This document shows positions 48,321 through 56,821 of a stretch of 64,000 nt of DNA, piece after piece (positions within the stretch are counted from its first letter, which is position 1; every line of letters starts with the position of its first letter). Where the stretch lies: the NCBI GenBank assembly GCA_019359505.1, contig JAHHHD010000006.1:1-64000 (forward strand), read 5' to 3'. This stretch comes from Drouetiella hepatica Uher 2000/2452 (lineage in GTDB: Bacteria; Cyanobacteriota; Cyanobacteriia; Elainellales; Elainellaceae). The notes under the pieces were generated by a model, which worked only from the letters and a program-made list of their open reading frames with translations, was not told the origin of the DNA and searched no databases. The translations under genes and the position numbers were made by a program.

Positions 48321-48725
48321 ATGGATCTGAAGCAGATTGCGAAAGATACGTCTAAGACGCTGATCAGCTATTTGACGTATCAGGCGTTACGGGTTGTGAT
48401 GGCGCAGCTGGATGAAACAGAGCCGAAGCGATCGTACTGGCTACGGAAGTTCACAGAGCGGGAAAGCATTCAGAACGGGGAGGCTTACTTGCAGGCTCTC
48501 TTTAAAGAGGAGCAGCGCCTCGCCTTTCGGATTTTGACCGTGCGTGAACATATTGCCGAGCAGGTGGCGGACTACCTGCCAGAGATGCTTCGTACAGGCG
48601 TTCAGCAAGCGAATATGCAGCAGCGCGCTCAGCAATTGGAGCGGATGACGCAAGTTGATCCAGCTTCTGATTCAGGTTTAGGTGATTTGCATCCGGAGTC
48701 GAATGAGCTAGAAGGCGATCGCTGA
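48321..48725 (+). CDS. rbcX: Rubisco assembly chaperone RbcX
   Basis: RbcX is a small helical homodimer that binds the C-terminal tail of newly folded RbcL and helps to build the L8 core. The start is ATG 48321; a TTG six bases upstream is unlikely. The 134-residue protein has the conserved DLKQIAKDTSKTLISYLTYQALR start and the groove helix ENPKR-like region (here ETEPKRSYWLRKFT). It also has GEAYLQALFKEEQRLAFRILTVREHIAE. The C-terminal tail is variable, as usual. It sits between rbcL and rbcS, the normal cyanobacterial order. Confidence 0.96.
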   Translation: MDLKQIAKDTSKTLISYLTYQALRVVMAQLDETEPKRSYWLRKFTERESIQNGEAYLQALFKEEQRLAFRILTVREHIAEQVADYLPEMLRTGVQQANMQQRAQQLERMTQVDPASDSGLGDLHPESNELEGDR

Positions 48726-48807
48726 CTTTCTCAGGATTTAAGATTCAGGCTCTAAGAATCCCAAACAAGACTCCAAAATCTAAAATTTACAACGCATAGA
48801 GGCATCC

Positions 48808-49152
48808 ATGAAGACTTTACCCAAAGAGCGGCGGTACGAAACCTTTTCCTATTTGCCTCCCCTGACCGATGCGCAAATTGCGCGTCAGATCCAATACACG
48901 ATCGATCAAGGGTATTTCCCCTGCATCGAGTTCAACGAAGATGCGGCAGCTCAAATCTACTACTGGACGATGTGGAAGCTGCCCATGTTCAATTGCAAAG
49001 CTCCCCAAGAGGTACTGAGCGAAGTGCAGCAGTGCCGCACTGATTACCCCAACTGCTACATTCGCGTGGTTGCCTTCGACAACGTGAAGCAGTGTCAGGT
49101 GATGAGCTTTATCGTTCACAAGCCCGGTACCAACACTGGTTACCGCTACTAA
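48808..49152 (+). CDS. rbcS: Rubisco small subunit
   Basis: RbcS caps the L8 core to give the L8S8 holoenzyme. The 114-residue protein starts [20 protein letters not shown] and contains the conserved [13 protein letters not shown] segment and [21 protein letters not shown]. It ends [14 protein letters not shown]. It closes the rbcLXS operon; an intrinsic terminator follows 73 bp later. Confidence 0.98.
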   Translation: MKTLPKERRYETFSYLPPLTDAQIARQIQYTIDQGYFPCIEFNEDAAAQIYYWTMWKLPMFNCKAPQEVLSEVQQCRTDYPNCYIRVVAFDNVKQCQVMSFIVHKPGTNTGYRY

Positions 49153-49225
49153 GTGATGACTACTGAGCGATAAATCTTGCGGGTCTTGATTTTTTGGACT
49201 CGTTGATTTGAATCCCTTGGGAACT

Positions 49226-49260
49226 AGGAGGTAGGATATCCTGCCTCCTTTTTGTTTTTT
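49226..49260 (+). terminator. intrinsic terminator between rbcS and rca
   Basis: AGGAGGTAGGAT pairs with ATCCTGCCTCCT (one G-U pair) and is followed by TTTTTGTTTTTT. The rca start codon lies only 18 bases after the T-run, so rca must be fed by read-through or by an internal promoter. Confidence 0.88.
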
Positions 49261-49277
49261 AACCGCACCTTTTTCCT

Positions 49278-50519
49278 ATGAGCTTCTACATTTCCCCTCG
49301 CTTCCTCAACAAGCTGGCGATTCACATCACGAAAAACTACCTTGATTTGCCCAACGTGAAGGTGCCTCTGCTCTTGGGCGTGCATGGTCGCAAGGGAGAG
49401 GGCAAAACTTTCCAGTGCCAGCTGGCATTCGATCGCATGGGTGTCGAAGTCGTACATATGTCTGCCGGAGAGCTGGAAAGCCCCGACGCAGGAGATCCGG
49501 CACGTCTAGTGCGGCTCCGCTATCGAGAGGCAGCCGACCTAGTGAAAGTGCGCGGCAAGATGGCGGTGTTGATGATTAATGACATTGATGCGGGGGCAGG
49601 GCGCGTTGATCAGTATACGCAGTACACGATCAACACACAGTTGGTAAACGGTACGCTGATGAATATCGCCGATAATCCGACGAACGTGCAGCTTCCGGGC
49701 AGCTACGACTCTTCACCAATTCAGCGAATTCCCATCATCGTTACGGGCAATGACCTCTCGACCCTATATGCGCCGCTGATTCGAGATGGACGCATGGATA
49801 AATTTTTCTGGGAACCCAACCGCGACGATCGCATTGGTATCGTCAGCGGTATTTTCCAGGTGAACGAGGTGGCTCATGCCGATATTGAAAGACTGGTTGA
49901 CACGTTTCCTGAGCAGTCAATCGATTTTTATGGAGCATTGCGATCGCGCCTCTATGACGAGCAGGTGCAAAGGTTGGTCGATGAGGTGGGGATCGATCGC
50001 ATCTCTCTACGGGTGGTCAACAGCGCCGAAGCGCCGCCAGAATTTCGATCGCCTGATTTTAGCTTGCGGCACCTGATCGAGGTCGGGCAACAAATGGTGG
50101 AGGAGCAAAGGCGGGTTCAGGATATGCGCCTTGCCGAGGAATACAATAAGGCTCTCTACTTCAATCGCAAGCTGGGAGAAACTACTGAGTCTCGTCCCGA
50201 ACCTGTAAATGGTTCCGCTGCTCCTGCCACTTCGCCACCGGGACAGCCTTCCAGCACTCAGCTTACGGCTGAAATGGTGACGCAGGTCAATCAAATCCTT
50301 GGGCAGGGGCATCGCCTAGGAATTGAGTATGTCGATCAGCGCCGCTTTCGCACCAACTCTTGGAACTGCTACGGCATGTTTGAAGGCAACGGTGCAGAAG
50401 CCATTGCCGCTCTGGAAGCTTGCTTGAGCGAACATCCTGAAAACTATATTCGAGTGGTGGGCATTAGTCTGAGCGATCGCCGTCGCCTACTAGAGCAGGT
50501 GATCCAACGCCCCGGATAG
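49278..50519 (+). CDS. rca: Rubisco activase with small-subunit-like C-terminal domain
   Basis: This AAA+ protein removes inhibitory sugar phosphates from Rubisco. The 413-residue sequence has Walker A GRKGEGKT at 37-44, Walker B VLMINDIDAGAG, and sensor/arginine-finger region PLIRDGRMDKFFWEPNRDD. From about residue 326 a Rubisco small-subunit-like (SSUL) domain follows, with GIEYVDQRRFRTNSWNCYGMF and EACLSEHPENYIRVVGI. SSUL lets the activase join carboxysomes by binding Rubisco, as shown for Nostoc. A Pro/Ser-rich linker joins the two. It follows the Rubisco operon but is separated by a terminator, and no clear Shine-Dalgarno is present. Confidence 0.95.
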   Translation: MSFYISPRFLNKLAIHITKNYLDLPNVKVPLLLGVHGRKGEGKTFQCQLAFDRMGVEVVHMSAGELESPDAGDPARLVRLRYREAADLVKVRGKMAVLMINDIDAGAGRVDQYTQYTINTQLVNGTLMNIADNPTNVQLPGSYDSSPIQRIPIIVTGNDLSTLYAPLIRDGRMDKFFWEPNRDDRIGIVSGIFQVNEVAHADIERLVDTFPEQSIDFYGALRSRLYDEQVQRLVDEVGIDRISLRVVNSAEAPPEFRSPDFSLRHLIEVGQQMVEEQRRVQDMRLAEEYNKALYFNRKLGETTESRPEPVNGSAAPATSPPGQPSSTQLTAEMVTQVNQILGQGHRLGIEYVDQRRFRTNSWNCYGMFEGNGAEAIAALEACLSEHPENYIRVVGISLSDRRRLLEQVIQRPG

Positions 50520-50540
50520 ACCATAAGTAGTGGTATTCAG

Positions 50541-50636
50541 ATACAGCTGCCGCCAGTTTGCTTAGGACATTTAGGGTGGGGTGCTTCGCGCCCCACCCTA
50601 AATGTCCCCGCTCTAACCGCTAAGACGGTTGCCATA
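50541..50636 (+). repeat. palindromic element, full copy
   Basis: Left flank ATACAGCTGCCGCCAGTTTG, 19-bp arms (50566-50584, 50588-50606; arm GACATTTAGGGTGGGGTGC, one G-T pair) around triloop TTC, and right flank ACGGTTGCCATA. It lies between the convergent rca and the next minus-strand gene. Confidence 0.88.
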
Positions 50637-50661
50637 ACAATTTTTTGAGGACTACCAAACA

Positions 50662-50690
50662 ATAAAAAGCCCCTGGTTTAAGCCAGGGGC
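50662..50690 (-). terminator. intrinsic terminator of the Cys-motif gene
   Basis: On the minus strand GCCCCTGG pairs with CCAGGGGC around a six-base loop and is followed by a T-run, about 90 bp after the stop of the gene at 50783. Confidence 0.8.
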
Positions 50691-50782
50691 AAGTAATCAG
50701 GGTGCATCTACCTCTTTTTTATACGCAGATAAATTTACCGCAACCGGAAAACTTTGGGGAGTTTAGTGCGCTTCACTAAAGC

Positions 50783-51277
50783 TTAAAAATTGTCATTAGA
50801 ATCATCTGATCGATTCATAGGTGGAAAAGACCAGGAATACGTCTCTTTATCAGGGCATTGTTCTGATCCGTCGGTAATGCCATAAGGATGCATGGCACAA
50901 ACCAGCATCGTGCCACTGTAAACTTGACCATGATAGTGCCGACAGCCAACGCAAAGCGGATGCTGATTAATCAGCGGCTCTACGGTATGAGTAATCGGCT
51001 CAGCTGCGCGATCGAGCGTCGCCTCAAAGCCCAGAATCATTTGCAGCAGCGGATCAAACCATTCGGTGAGCTGGTCATCCAGGCGATCGATATTGGGAGC
51101 TACCGTTTCCTCAAAGGGGGCAAGGGTTTGCTCTATCTCTTCGGCAACTTTTTCGGTAAATTCCAAGAGCACATCGGCCGCCTCATCAACGCCTTTGCCG
51201 ACGTCCTGAAAAAATTGATCGATGCCTTCTGTCACAGCTTCCAATGCCTTCATCCAGTCTTGCTGCCAACCGTCCAT
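50783..51277 (-). CDS. conserved cyanobacterial protein with C-terminal cysteine motif
   Basis: A 164-residue acidic protein. The first 100 residues are amphipathic helices (DQFFQDVGKGVDEAADVLLEF, EEIEQTLAPFEETVAPNIDRL) with no membrane segment. The last 60 carry four cysteines in CVGCRHYHGQ, MLVCAMHPYG and EQCPD, which could bind zinc or an iron-sulfur cluster. I recognise the cysteine region as recurring in cyanobacterial unknowns but cannot name a function. It forms a minus-strand pair with the phasin-like gene, 68 bp apart. Confidence 0.7.
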   Translation of the reverse strand: MDGWQQDWMKALEAVTEGIDQFFQDVGKGVDEAADVLLEFTEKVAEEIEQTLAPFEETVAPNIDRLDDQLTEWFDPLLQMILGFEATLDRAAEPITHTVEPLINQHPLCVGCRHYHGQVYSGTMLVCAMHPYGITDGSEQCPDKETYSWSFPPMNRSDDSNDNF

Positions 51278-51345
51278 AGCTTTGATTTTAGATTTTAGAT
51301 TTCGGATTTTAGATTTTGAGGTGAAGCGATCGCGGTTTTAGTTAC

Positions 51346-51744
51346 TTAGTCTCGTTTTAGCCGCCGCAGTTCTTCCTGAAGCTTGGCAACTTGATCGCGC
51401 AGACTGTCAGCTTGAGGAGATCCGGCAACTCGGCTTTCAGCTTGTGAATCTTCAGCTTGTGAATCTACTGAAACTTCATCGTCTAGGATCTCAATGCGTC
51501 GAGGTTCAGGTGTGGCAGCCGCATTCCCTGAAACCGCATCTTTCTGCGCCCGACTAACCATTTCGTCAACCATGTGCTTAGCTTCGTCGGCAGTCATTTC
51601 GCCTCTAGCCACCATTTCATCTGCAATCTTCTGGGCTTGCGATCGCAGCTCTCCCAGAGTAGTCCCTGCTTTCTCAGCAGCGTAGGATGCAACGCCTACA
51701 CCTAGGTAAAAAGCTTTTTGTACTAAATCTCCAAAGTTAGCCAT
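51346..51744 (-). CDS. phasin family protein
   Basis: A 132-residue protein whose first 70 residues form helices typical of PhaI-type phasins (LVQKAFYLGVGVASYAAEKAGTTL, then ADEMVARGEMTADEAKHMVDEMV). A Ser/Ala/Glu-rich linker with the duplicated SQAEDSQAES comes next. It ends in a short coiled coil (LRDQVAKLQEELRRLKRD). Phasins coat polyhydroxybutyrate granules, but no pha genes are nearby, and this family also includes proteins of unclear role in cyanobacteria. Confidence 0.72.
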   Translation of the reverse strand: MANFGDLVQKAFYLGVGVASYAAEKAGTTLGELRSQAQKIADEMVARGEMTADEAKHMVDEMVSRAQKDAVSGNAAATPEPRRIEILDDEVSVDSQAEDSQAESRVAGSPQADSLRDQVAKLQEELRRLKRD

Positions 51745-51879
51745 CTTAACTCAGACTCCTTCATGTCAGAGTGCCATAGCCTTCAGCATAGGAGCAATTT
51801 GGGCGATTGCCTATGTAGAATTCCACACTTGCTGTAGCGAGAATTCCGCAGAGGCTGGGGCGATGGCTTAAAAGCAAAA

Positions 51880-51973
51880 GACCCGGAGTTTACGCCTATT
51901 ACAAGCATCCCGTATTGCTGCTACCTTCCGGTCCTGACAAAGTTTGGGCGTTGCAATCGCATAAATCCGAGTC
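51880..51973 (-). ncRNA. ffs: signal recognition particle 4.5S-type RNA
   Basis: On the minus strand the diagnostic SRP domain IV loop is present as TCAGGACCGGAAGG followed by TAGCAGCA, matching the bacterial consensus TCAGGTCCGGAAGGAAGCAGC. The ends GACTCGGA (51973-51966) and TCCGGGTC (51887-51880) pair to close the long hairpin, and TTTT follows as terminator. The roughly 94-base length is typical of small bacterial SRP RNA. It guides ribosomes with Ffh to the membrane. It lies upstream of the phasin-like gene on the same strand. Confidence 0.95.
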
Positions 51974-52462
51974 CTTACCCAAGATAGCATAACGAGCAGG
52001 TTTAGTTGCAGCTACCTCATCACAGAGCTATTAAACGCCAAAGATTAAGAAGCTGAGCAATATTAAGAAGATTTAATGTTTACGCTAATCATTTTTCAGA
52101 AAATGTAAAGGAATGGAGGCTAATTTTGTTCCTCAGGATGCATTCTGATTTTCGATCAGCAGGGTATTCTGGGCTTAGAGGGGGTACGAGACAGAAGAAT
52201 TCTCTACCTGTAGAACTGTAACTTTATTTGTAAAATGATGTTACGATTATGAGAGATATGCCTGTCTCGTGAGAAATGGGGTTGCTGAAAGACTAAGACT
52301 CTCACTTCATTAGAAGGATTTACCCGTCAAGTGCAGGGTAAATACGAAGAGATGTGTTGCCCCTTCAAGCCCACTGTCCGTTACATACACTGCTAGGTTG
52401 CAATATCGCCATATCATAGTACATTTGTTCTAAATCAGTTCCTCCACAGCTAGAGACGCGCT
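51974..52462. other. divergent region between ffs and the sigma factor gene
   Basis: About 490 bp without a protein gene. It holds the ffs promoter (minus) and a long upstream region of the sigma factor gene (plus). No repeat family member is seen. Confidence 0.45.
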
Positions 52463-53419
52463 ATGAAGACTACCTCAACCTCTGCTGACCTAGTACGCGC
52501 CTATCTCCGAGAGATTGGTCGGGTGCCGCTACTAACCCATGAGCAGGAGATTCTTTACGGTAAGCAGGTGCGCCGCTTGGCACAGCTTCACGAATGGAAA
52601 GAAGTTTTAGAAGATAAGATGGGTCGCGTTGCTACGCTGCAAGAGTGGGCAGAGTTTGCAACCCTCCCGACTGGGGAGCTAGAGAAGCTCATTGTTGAAG
52701 GTGAACATGCTAAGCGCAAAATGGTGGAAGCCAACCTGCGTCTGGTAGTTTCTGTGGCTAAAAAGTACATTAAGAGAAATGTCGATCTTCTTGACCTGAT
52801 TCAAGAAGGCACGATCGGGATGCAGCGCGGTGTTGAGAAGTTTGATCCCACCAAGGGATATCGCTTTTCGACTTATGCCTATTGGTGGATTCGGCAGGCA
52901 ATCACAAGGGCGATCGCCGAAAAGGGTCGCACGATTCGTCTTCCAATCCACATTACAGAGAAGCTAAACAAAATTAAGAAAGCTCAGCGATTGCTCTCTC
53001 AACAGTATGGGCGAGCTGCAACTGCGGCGGAGCTTGCGGCGGAGCTGGAGTTAACCCCTAAACAGGTACGCGAATACTTGGAGCGGGCACGCTTGCCTTT
53101 GTCGCTAGATTTACGGGTCGGCGACAATCAGGATACAGAGCTGGGAGAGCTGTTGGAAGACACAGGACCATCGCCAGAGGAGTTTGCGGCTCAATCGGCT
53201 CTGCGTTCTGAGCTAGAGCAAATTATGGCGGATTTAACGCCTCAGCAGCGAGAGGTTCTGTCTCTGCGGTTTGGCTTAGAGGATGGTCAGGCTTTGACTT
53301 TAGCGAAGATCGGCGATCGCCTCAATATCAGCCGCGAACGAGTACGGCAGATTGAGCGGGAGGCGTTGACTAAGCTGCGTAAGCGTAGAGCGGATATTCG
53401 TGAGTATTTGGCGAGCTGA
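52463..53419 (+). CDS. group 2 RNA polymerase sigma factor (sigma-70 family)
   Basis: A 318-residue non-essential type sigma factor. Region 1.2 is [22 protein letters not shown]. Region 2 runs from [20 protein letters not shown] through [21 protein letters not shown] (2.3-2.4). Region 3 contains the [17 protein letters not shown] segment, and region 4.2 is the helix-turn-helix [14 protein letters not shown]. Absence of the long region 1.1 marks it as group 2 (SigB/C/D/E type), which act under stress, nitrogen or light changes. Length is like SigD, but the subtype cannot be set by eye. Confidence 0.93.
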   Translation: MKTTSTSADLVRAYLREIGRVPLLTHEQEILYGKQVRRLAQLHEWKEVLEDKMGRVATLQEWAEFATLPTGELEKLIVEGEHAKRKMVEANLRLVVSVAKKYIKRNVDLLDLIQEGTIGMQRGVEKFDPTKGYRFSTYAYWWIRQAITRAIAEKGRTIRLPIHITEKLNKIKKAQRLLSQQYGRAATAAELAAELELTPKQVREYLERARLPLSLDLRVGDNQDTELGELLEDTGPSPEEFAAQSALRSELEQIMADLTPQQREVLSLRFGLEDGQALTLAKIGDRLNISRERVRQIEREALTKLRKRRADIREYLAS

Positions 53420-53757
53420 TGCTCATTTAAGACTCGAACGAGGCAGGTGGTTTTTGAGGATTGCATGGAGGGTAACGCTCAAAAACTACCTCTCCCTTTA
53501 TCGAATGGTAGTGGTGTTTAGGCAAGGGTTTTTAGTGGCGTGGACTTTGCCCACGCCACTAAAAACCCTTGCCTCTTAAGGAACACCCATCAAATTGAAC
53601 TGGCAGGAGTCCTTGAGGTGTGGGTGAGAACCAAACAGCTTTGAGGGTTTCCCCCAAACCCCTAGCAGGGGACGGGCACGTCCCCCACACCCCCTCTGCA
53701 TGAGGCGTTTTGTGGGAGGAAGGGATCGCTTTGCATCGGTGAGGCGATCGGGCGTTT
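53420..53757. other. convergent intergenic region with hairpins
   Basis: About 340 bp between the sigma factor gene and the last Nit1C gene. It holds an imperfect hairpin (AGGTGGTTTTTGAG with CTCAAAAACTACCT, 53440-53495), the perfect 23-bp hairpin at 53521-53573 and a small GGGGAC / GTCCCC repeat at 53667-53684. No gene is seen. Confidence 0.5.
53521..53573. repeat. 23-bp perfect hairpin, relative of the palindromic element family
   Basis: Arms GGCAAGGGTTTTTAGTGGCG plus TGG (53521-53543) and their exact complement (53551-53573) enclose loop ACTTTGC, the same loop as in the copy at 13892-13986. Flanking TTTAGG and CTTAAGG suggest the family's outer repeat. Confidence 0.8.
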
Positions 53758-54045
53758 CTATTCGATGAAGCGGATGACTTGAACTTGCGGTTGAGGTAAA
53801 TTGTGAAACTGAATTGCTTTGCTCTCGATTTCGTCTAGCTGCCCTAACGCTAGACCGCATGGATAGCCATATTTGGCTTTGACGCGATCGCTGGCAATCT
53901 GTAATGCAGTGCGCGATCGTGTTACGAAGTCTTCTAGCGGGTAGCTTTGTTCGGGCGTGAAATACTCCTTGACTATGAGCGAGGGCGAATAGCAGGTTTC
54001 TTGGGAGCCGTCGGGCCATTGGATTTGGAAACGAATTTCGGGCAT
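53758..54045 (-). CDS. MSMEG_0570 family protein (Nit1C cluster)
   Basis: A 95-residue small protein, the last gene of the Nit1C operon. It begins MPEIRFQIQWPDGSQETC, continues with IVKEYFTPEQSYPLEDFVTRSRTAL and ends QVQVIRFIE, as in Synechocystis Sll0788 and the mycobacterial MSMEG_0570 group. The sequence suggests a compact alpha/beta fold without metal-binding motif. Its role is unknown; it always travels with the nitrilase cluster. It starts 36 bp after the glycosyltransferase. Confidence 0.85.
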   Translation of the reverse strand: MPEIRFQIQWPDGSQETCYSPSLIVKEYFTPEQSYPLEDFVTRSRTALQIASDRVKAKYGYPCGLALGQLDEIESKAIQFHNLPQPQVQVIRFIE

Positions 54046-54081
54046 AGTCGGTTTTGGGTATGGTTGGTTTTGGGTTTTGAG

Positions 54082-55260
54082 CTAGTGGTTTTGCGATACT
54101 TCTAGTAGCTGACGATAGGCTTTTATATGCATTTTGGCAGAGCTTTTCCACGTGTAGCTGTCACAAAGGGTTTGACTTTCAGCAATTAAAGCGTTTGCTA
54201 ACTCAGGCTGCATCACCTGGATCATGGCTTGGGCGATCGCGCCTACATCTTCTGGGTTGACCATGAGTGCTTGCTGCTCTGACAAAAACTCGGTGAAGGG
54301 GGGCTGCCGTGAGGTAATGACGGGTAAGCCTGAGGCGATCGATTCCATCACGACTAACCCCCAGCCTTCTTTAAGCGAAGGAAATACAAAGGCATCGGCG
54401 GCATGGTACAGCAGCGGTAGGTCAGCTTCGGCAACTACTCCTGGCAACACGAGAGATTTGCTGACCCCCAGCCAATCGACTTCGGCGAAGAAGCGATCGC
54501 GGTAGTCTTGATAGTCAAATAGCGTTGCACCACCTGCAATTACAAGCTGCGCTTGGGGAAAGTGGTTCAGGGTTTGGGCGAAGGCTTGCAGCAGGGCGAT
54601 CGAGTTTTTGCGGGGTTCGATGCCGCCTACGGTCAGATATATTGGGCTTCCGGATAGGCTGAGCTGCTGTTTCAGAGTAAGCAGAGCCTCTATGTTCTGA
54701 GGGGTGAGATGGCTTGGCGTAAAGCGATCGGTGTCTACGCCGTTGATTACTCGATGGGCATCAATGCCACGTTGAAGCAGTTGAGTTTGCCAGTAGGCAC
54801 TGACGCAAAGGCATAGGTTGGGTTCGGCGATCGATTTTTCTTGGCAAGCCTGTAAGTAAGGGCTGTTGAACTCGTCAATATGGTGGACAGTCCGGATGAA
54901 GTGCGGAATTTGCCCCTGCTGCCGCAGTTGTAGCAAAGCATTGGCGCTAATACAGTCCTGCGCGTGATAGCAGTCGTAGGGTGAAGGCTCATAAGTCAGA
55001 AAATCAACGAATTCTTGAATCCGCTGTTGGATAAGGCGATCGATATCTCCACTGACAGGAGCAGTCGGAATGAGCTGTACTTTGCAGGAGAGAGGGCGAT
55101 CGAAGCCTCTGTTTTTTCCGTCATCCGCTTTATCTAAAGCATAAATACAAACGTCATGTCCTAGATGATGCAGGGCTTCCGCCAATTCCAGCGTATGCAC
55201 AACGCTGCCTCTGGGCTTTGTGGCGTAGGTGAGTAGCGCAATTCGAAGTCTGTCGCTCAT
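54082..55260 (-). CDS. MSMEG_0565 family GT4 glycosyltransferase (Nit1C cluster)
   Basis: A 392-residue GT-B glycosyltransferase starting at ATG 55260, which overlaps the stop of the upstream gene in ATGA. The N-terminal domain begins LRIALLTYATKPRGSVVHTLELAEAL. The C-terminal nucleotide-sugar domain has YLTVGGIEPRKNSIALLQAF and the ExxE-type motif region FPSLKEGWGLVVMESIASGLPV. The MSMEG_0565 type is found with Nit1C clusters in many phyla. A sugar or related donor is presumably attached to the pathway product, but donor and acceptor are unknown. Confidence 0.87.
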   Translation of the reverse strand: MSDRLRIALLTYATKPRGSVVHTLELAEALHHLGHDVCIYALDKADDGKNRGFDRPLSCKVQLIPTAPVSGDIDRLIQQRIQEFVDFLTYEPSPYDCYHAQDCISANALLQLRQQGQIPHFIRTVHHIDEFNSPYLQACQEKSIAEPNLCLCVSAYWQTQLLQRGIDAHRVINGVDTDRFTPSHLTPQNIEALLTLKQQLSLSGSPIYLTVGGIEPRKNSIALLQAFAQTLNHFPQAQLVIAGGATLFDYQDYRDRFFAEVDWLGVSKSLVLPGVVAEADLPLLYHAADAFVFPSLKEGWGLVVMESIASGLPVITSRQPPFTEFLSEQQALMVNPEDVGAIAQAMIQVMQPELANALIAESQTLCDSYTWKSSAKMHIKAYRQLLEVSQNH

Positions 55261-56240
55261 CGTTGCGCCTTTGGAGGTATTTCGGGCGAAAAGCCTGTTA
55301 ATGGCTCCTGCTGCAAGTCCCAAAAGAGCTGAGTTTCGCCCTGTAGTCGCAAGTTGAGCTTTCTCCCTGGCTGAATTTGTCCGACGATCGCGCAAGTCAA
55401 GTCTCGCTGATGAAACTTTTCCTGCACGGCAGTAACCTGCTCAGGACGAATGCTGAGCAAAAAGCCATAGCTCGGAAAACAGGTAAGCCACCGTTCCAGA
55501 GGCATATCTGGATGGGGAATTGCGTCTAAATCTAGCACTGCTCCACAGCCAGAAGTTTCTAGCAGCATCAGTAATGTGCCCACCACACCCCCCATGCTGA
55601 TATCTTTCCCGGCATCGCACAGCCCCGACTCTGCCAAAGCAGGCAGAATCGCTAAATCTTGTCGCAGCTCTGCGGGGTCAGCCTCTGTGGCCGCATTCCA
55701 AAAAGGATGCTGAGGGTGGGCTTTGCCGCGTAGATCAATCGCCATCAGCAAGCAATCGCCCGCCCTGGCACCAAAACTGCTGATGAGCCGCTGCGATCGC
55801 CCCAAAATCGCCACAGACAGAGCGTTATAAACGCTATGGCAGTTGGTATGTCCACCGACAATCGGCACTTGATAGGTCTGAGAAGCTGCCCGCATTCCTG
55901 CCAGCAAAGCCTGACTCTGGGAAAGCGACTGGCTCCAGATGGTGTCTACGACGGCGATCGGTCGTCCGCCCATCGCATAAATATCGCTGACGTTTACCAT
56001 GACGGCACACCACCCGGCAAACCAGGGTTCTGTCTCTACCAGCATCGGCAAAATCCCCTCGGCGGCTAAGAGCAGATAGCCGTCTCCGTCGGGAATGGCC
56101 GCACAGTCATCTCCAAGCTGAGCAGCAGACAGGTCTTGCCGGGATGCAGCCTCAGAGATGACCTGAGATATAACCTGAATGTCCTGCTTCTGCAAGATGC
56201 CCAAAGCTTGCCGTAGATTTGTGATGAGCTGACTTAACAC
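55257..56240 (-). CDS. AIR synthase-like protein, Sll0787 type (Nit1C cluster)
   Basis: A 327-residue member of the PurM/ThiL/HypE/SelD ATP-binding superfamily. Visible signatures are LGDDCAAIPDGDGYLLLAAEG near the N-terminus, MVNVSDIYAMGGRPIAVVD, PIVGGHTNCHS and the glycine-rich GKDISMGGVVGTLLMLLE. The start is GTG 56240, seven bases inside the upstream GNAT gene. In mycobacteria the two are one fused protein (MSMEG_0567), so they surely act together. Superfamily members phosphorylate or adenylate amide or carboxyl oxygens; the substrate here is unknown. Confidence 0.87.
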   Translation of the reverse strand: MLSQLITNLRQALGILQKQDIQVISQVISEAASRQDLSAAQLGDDCAAIPDGDGYLLLAAEGILPMLVETEPWFAGWCAVMVNVSDIYAMGGRPIAVVDTIWSQSLSQSQALLAGMRAASQTYQVPIVGGHTNCHSVYNALSVAILGRSQRLISSFGARAGDCLLMAIDLRGKAHPQHPFWNAATEADPAELRQDLAILPALAESGLCDAGKDISMGGVVGTLLMLLETSGCGAVLDLDAIPHPDMPLERWLTCFPSYGFLLSIRPEQVTAVQEKFHQRDLTCAIVGQIQPGRKLNLRLQGETQLFWDLQQEPLTGFSPEIPPKAQR

Positions 56241-56800
56241 GCTTGCGCCTCGTGCCGTTCGGCTTGCCAAAGAGGAAGGGCTGGGCGAGGTTCTGCATCA
56301 GGCAAAGAGAGAGGCTGATAATGGTCAAGATCAGCTTCCATCAGATGATGCAGCCGATCGCAGAAAGTTTTTTCCTGAAGCGATCGCCAATGCAGCCGCT
56401 GAAAAAAGCGCACGTTTTGCATCTGCACAGTTGCTAAAAACTGGTTACAGCCCCAAGTATTTGCCGTGGTGACAGCCTTTTCGATTAAGCCTTTGCCAAT
56501 TCGCCAGCCTTTACGGTACTCCGGATGGGTGCCTAGCCTGCCACCATACCAAAGCCCCGGCTCCATTTCATAGATGCGGACAACGCCCACAACTTTTTGC
56601 TGCTCAGGCTGCTGCGAGTCCGGCGGCTGCAAAACAGTTGCAACAGCAATAATAGGATAGGCGATCGCATCCCACTCATCTAGATCATTTCCCTGAAAAA
56701 TCTGCTGCTCTTCAGCAAAGATGGCTTGGCGGAGAGCAAAGTAGGCGGCAATTTCTGCTGGAGTTACCGCAAGCTTGAATTGATAGGAACAGCTGGACAT
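56234..56800 (-). CDS. GNAT acetyltransferase, MSMEG_0567 N-terminal type (Nit1C cluster)
   Basis: A 188-residue GNAT-fold protein, equivalent to Synechocystis Sll0786. It shows YQFKLAVTPAEIAAYFALRQAIFAEEQ at the N-terminus and VVGVVRIYEMEPGLWYGGRLGTHPEYRKGWRIGKGLI, where the R-x-x-G-x-G/A coenzyme A loop sits. A further QFLATVQMQNVRFFQRLHW is also typical. It starts 21 bp after the radical SAM gene and overlaps the next gene by seven bases. The acceptor is unknown. Confidence 0.87.
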   Translation of the reverse strand: MSSCSYQFKLAVTPAEIAAYFALRQAIFAEEQQIFQGNDLDEWDAIAYPIIAVATVLQPPDSQQPEQQKVVGVVRIYEMEPGLWYGGRLGTHPEYRKGWRIGKGLIEKAVTTANTWGCNQFLATVQMQNVRFFQRLHWRSLQEKTFCDRLHHLMEADLDHYQPLSLPDAEPRPALPLWQAERHEAQAC

Positions 56801-56821
56801 GGAAGAAAATAGAGTAGGAAC

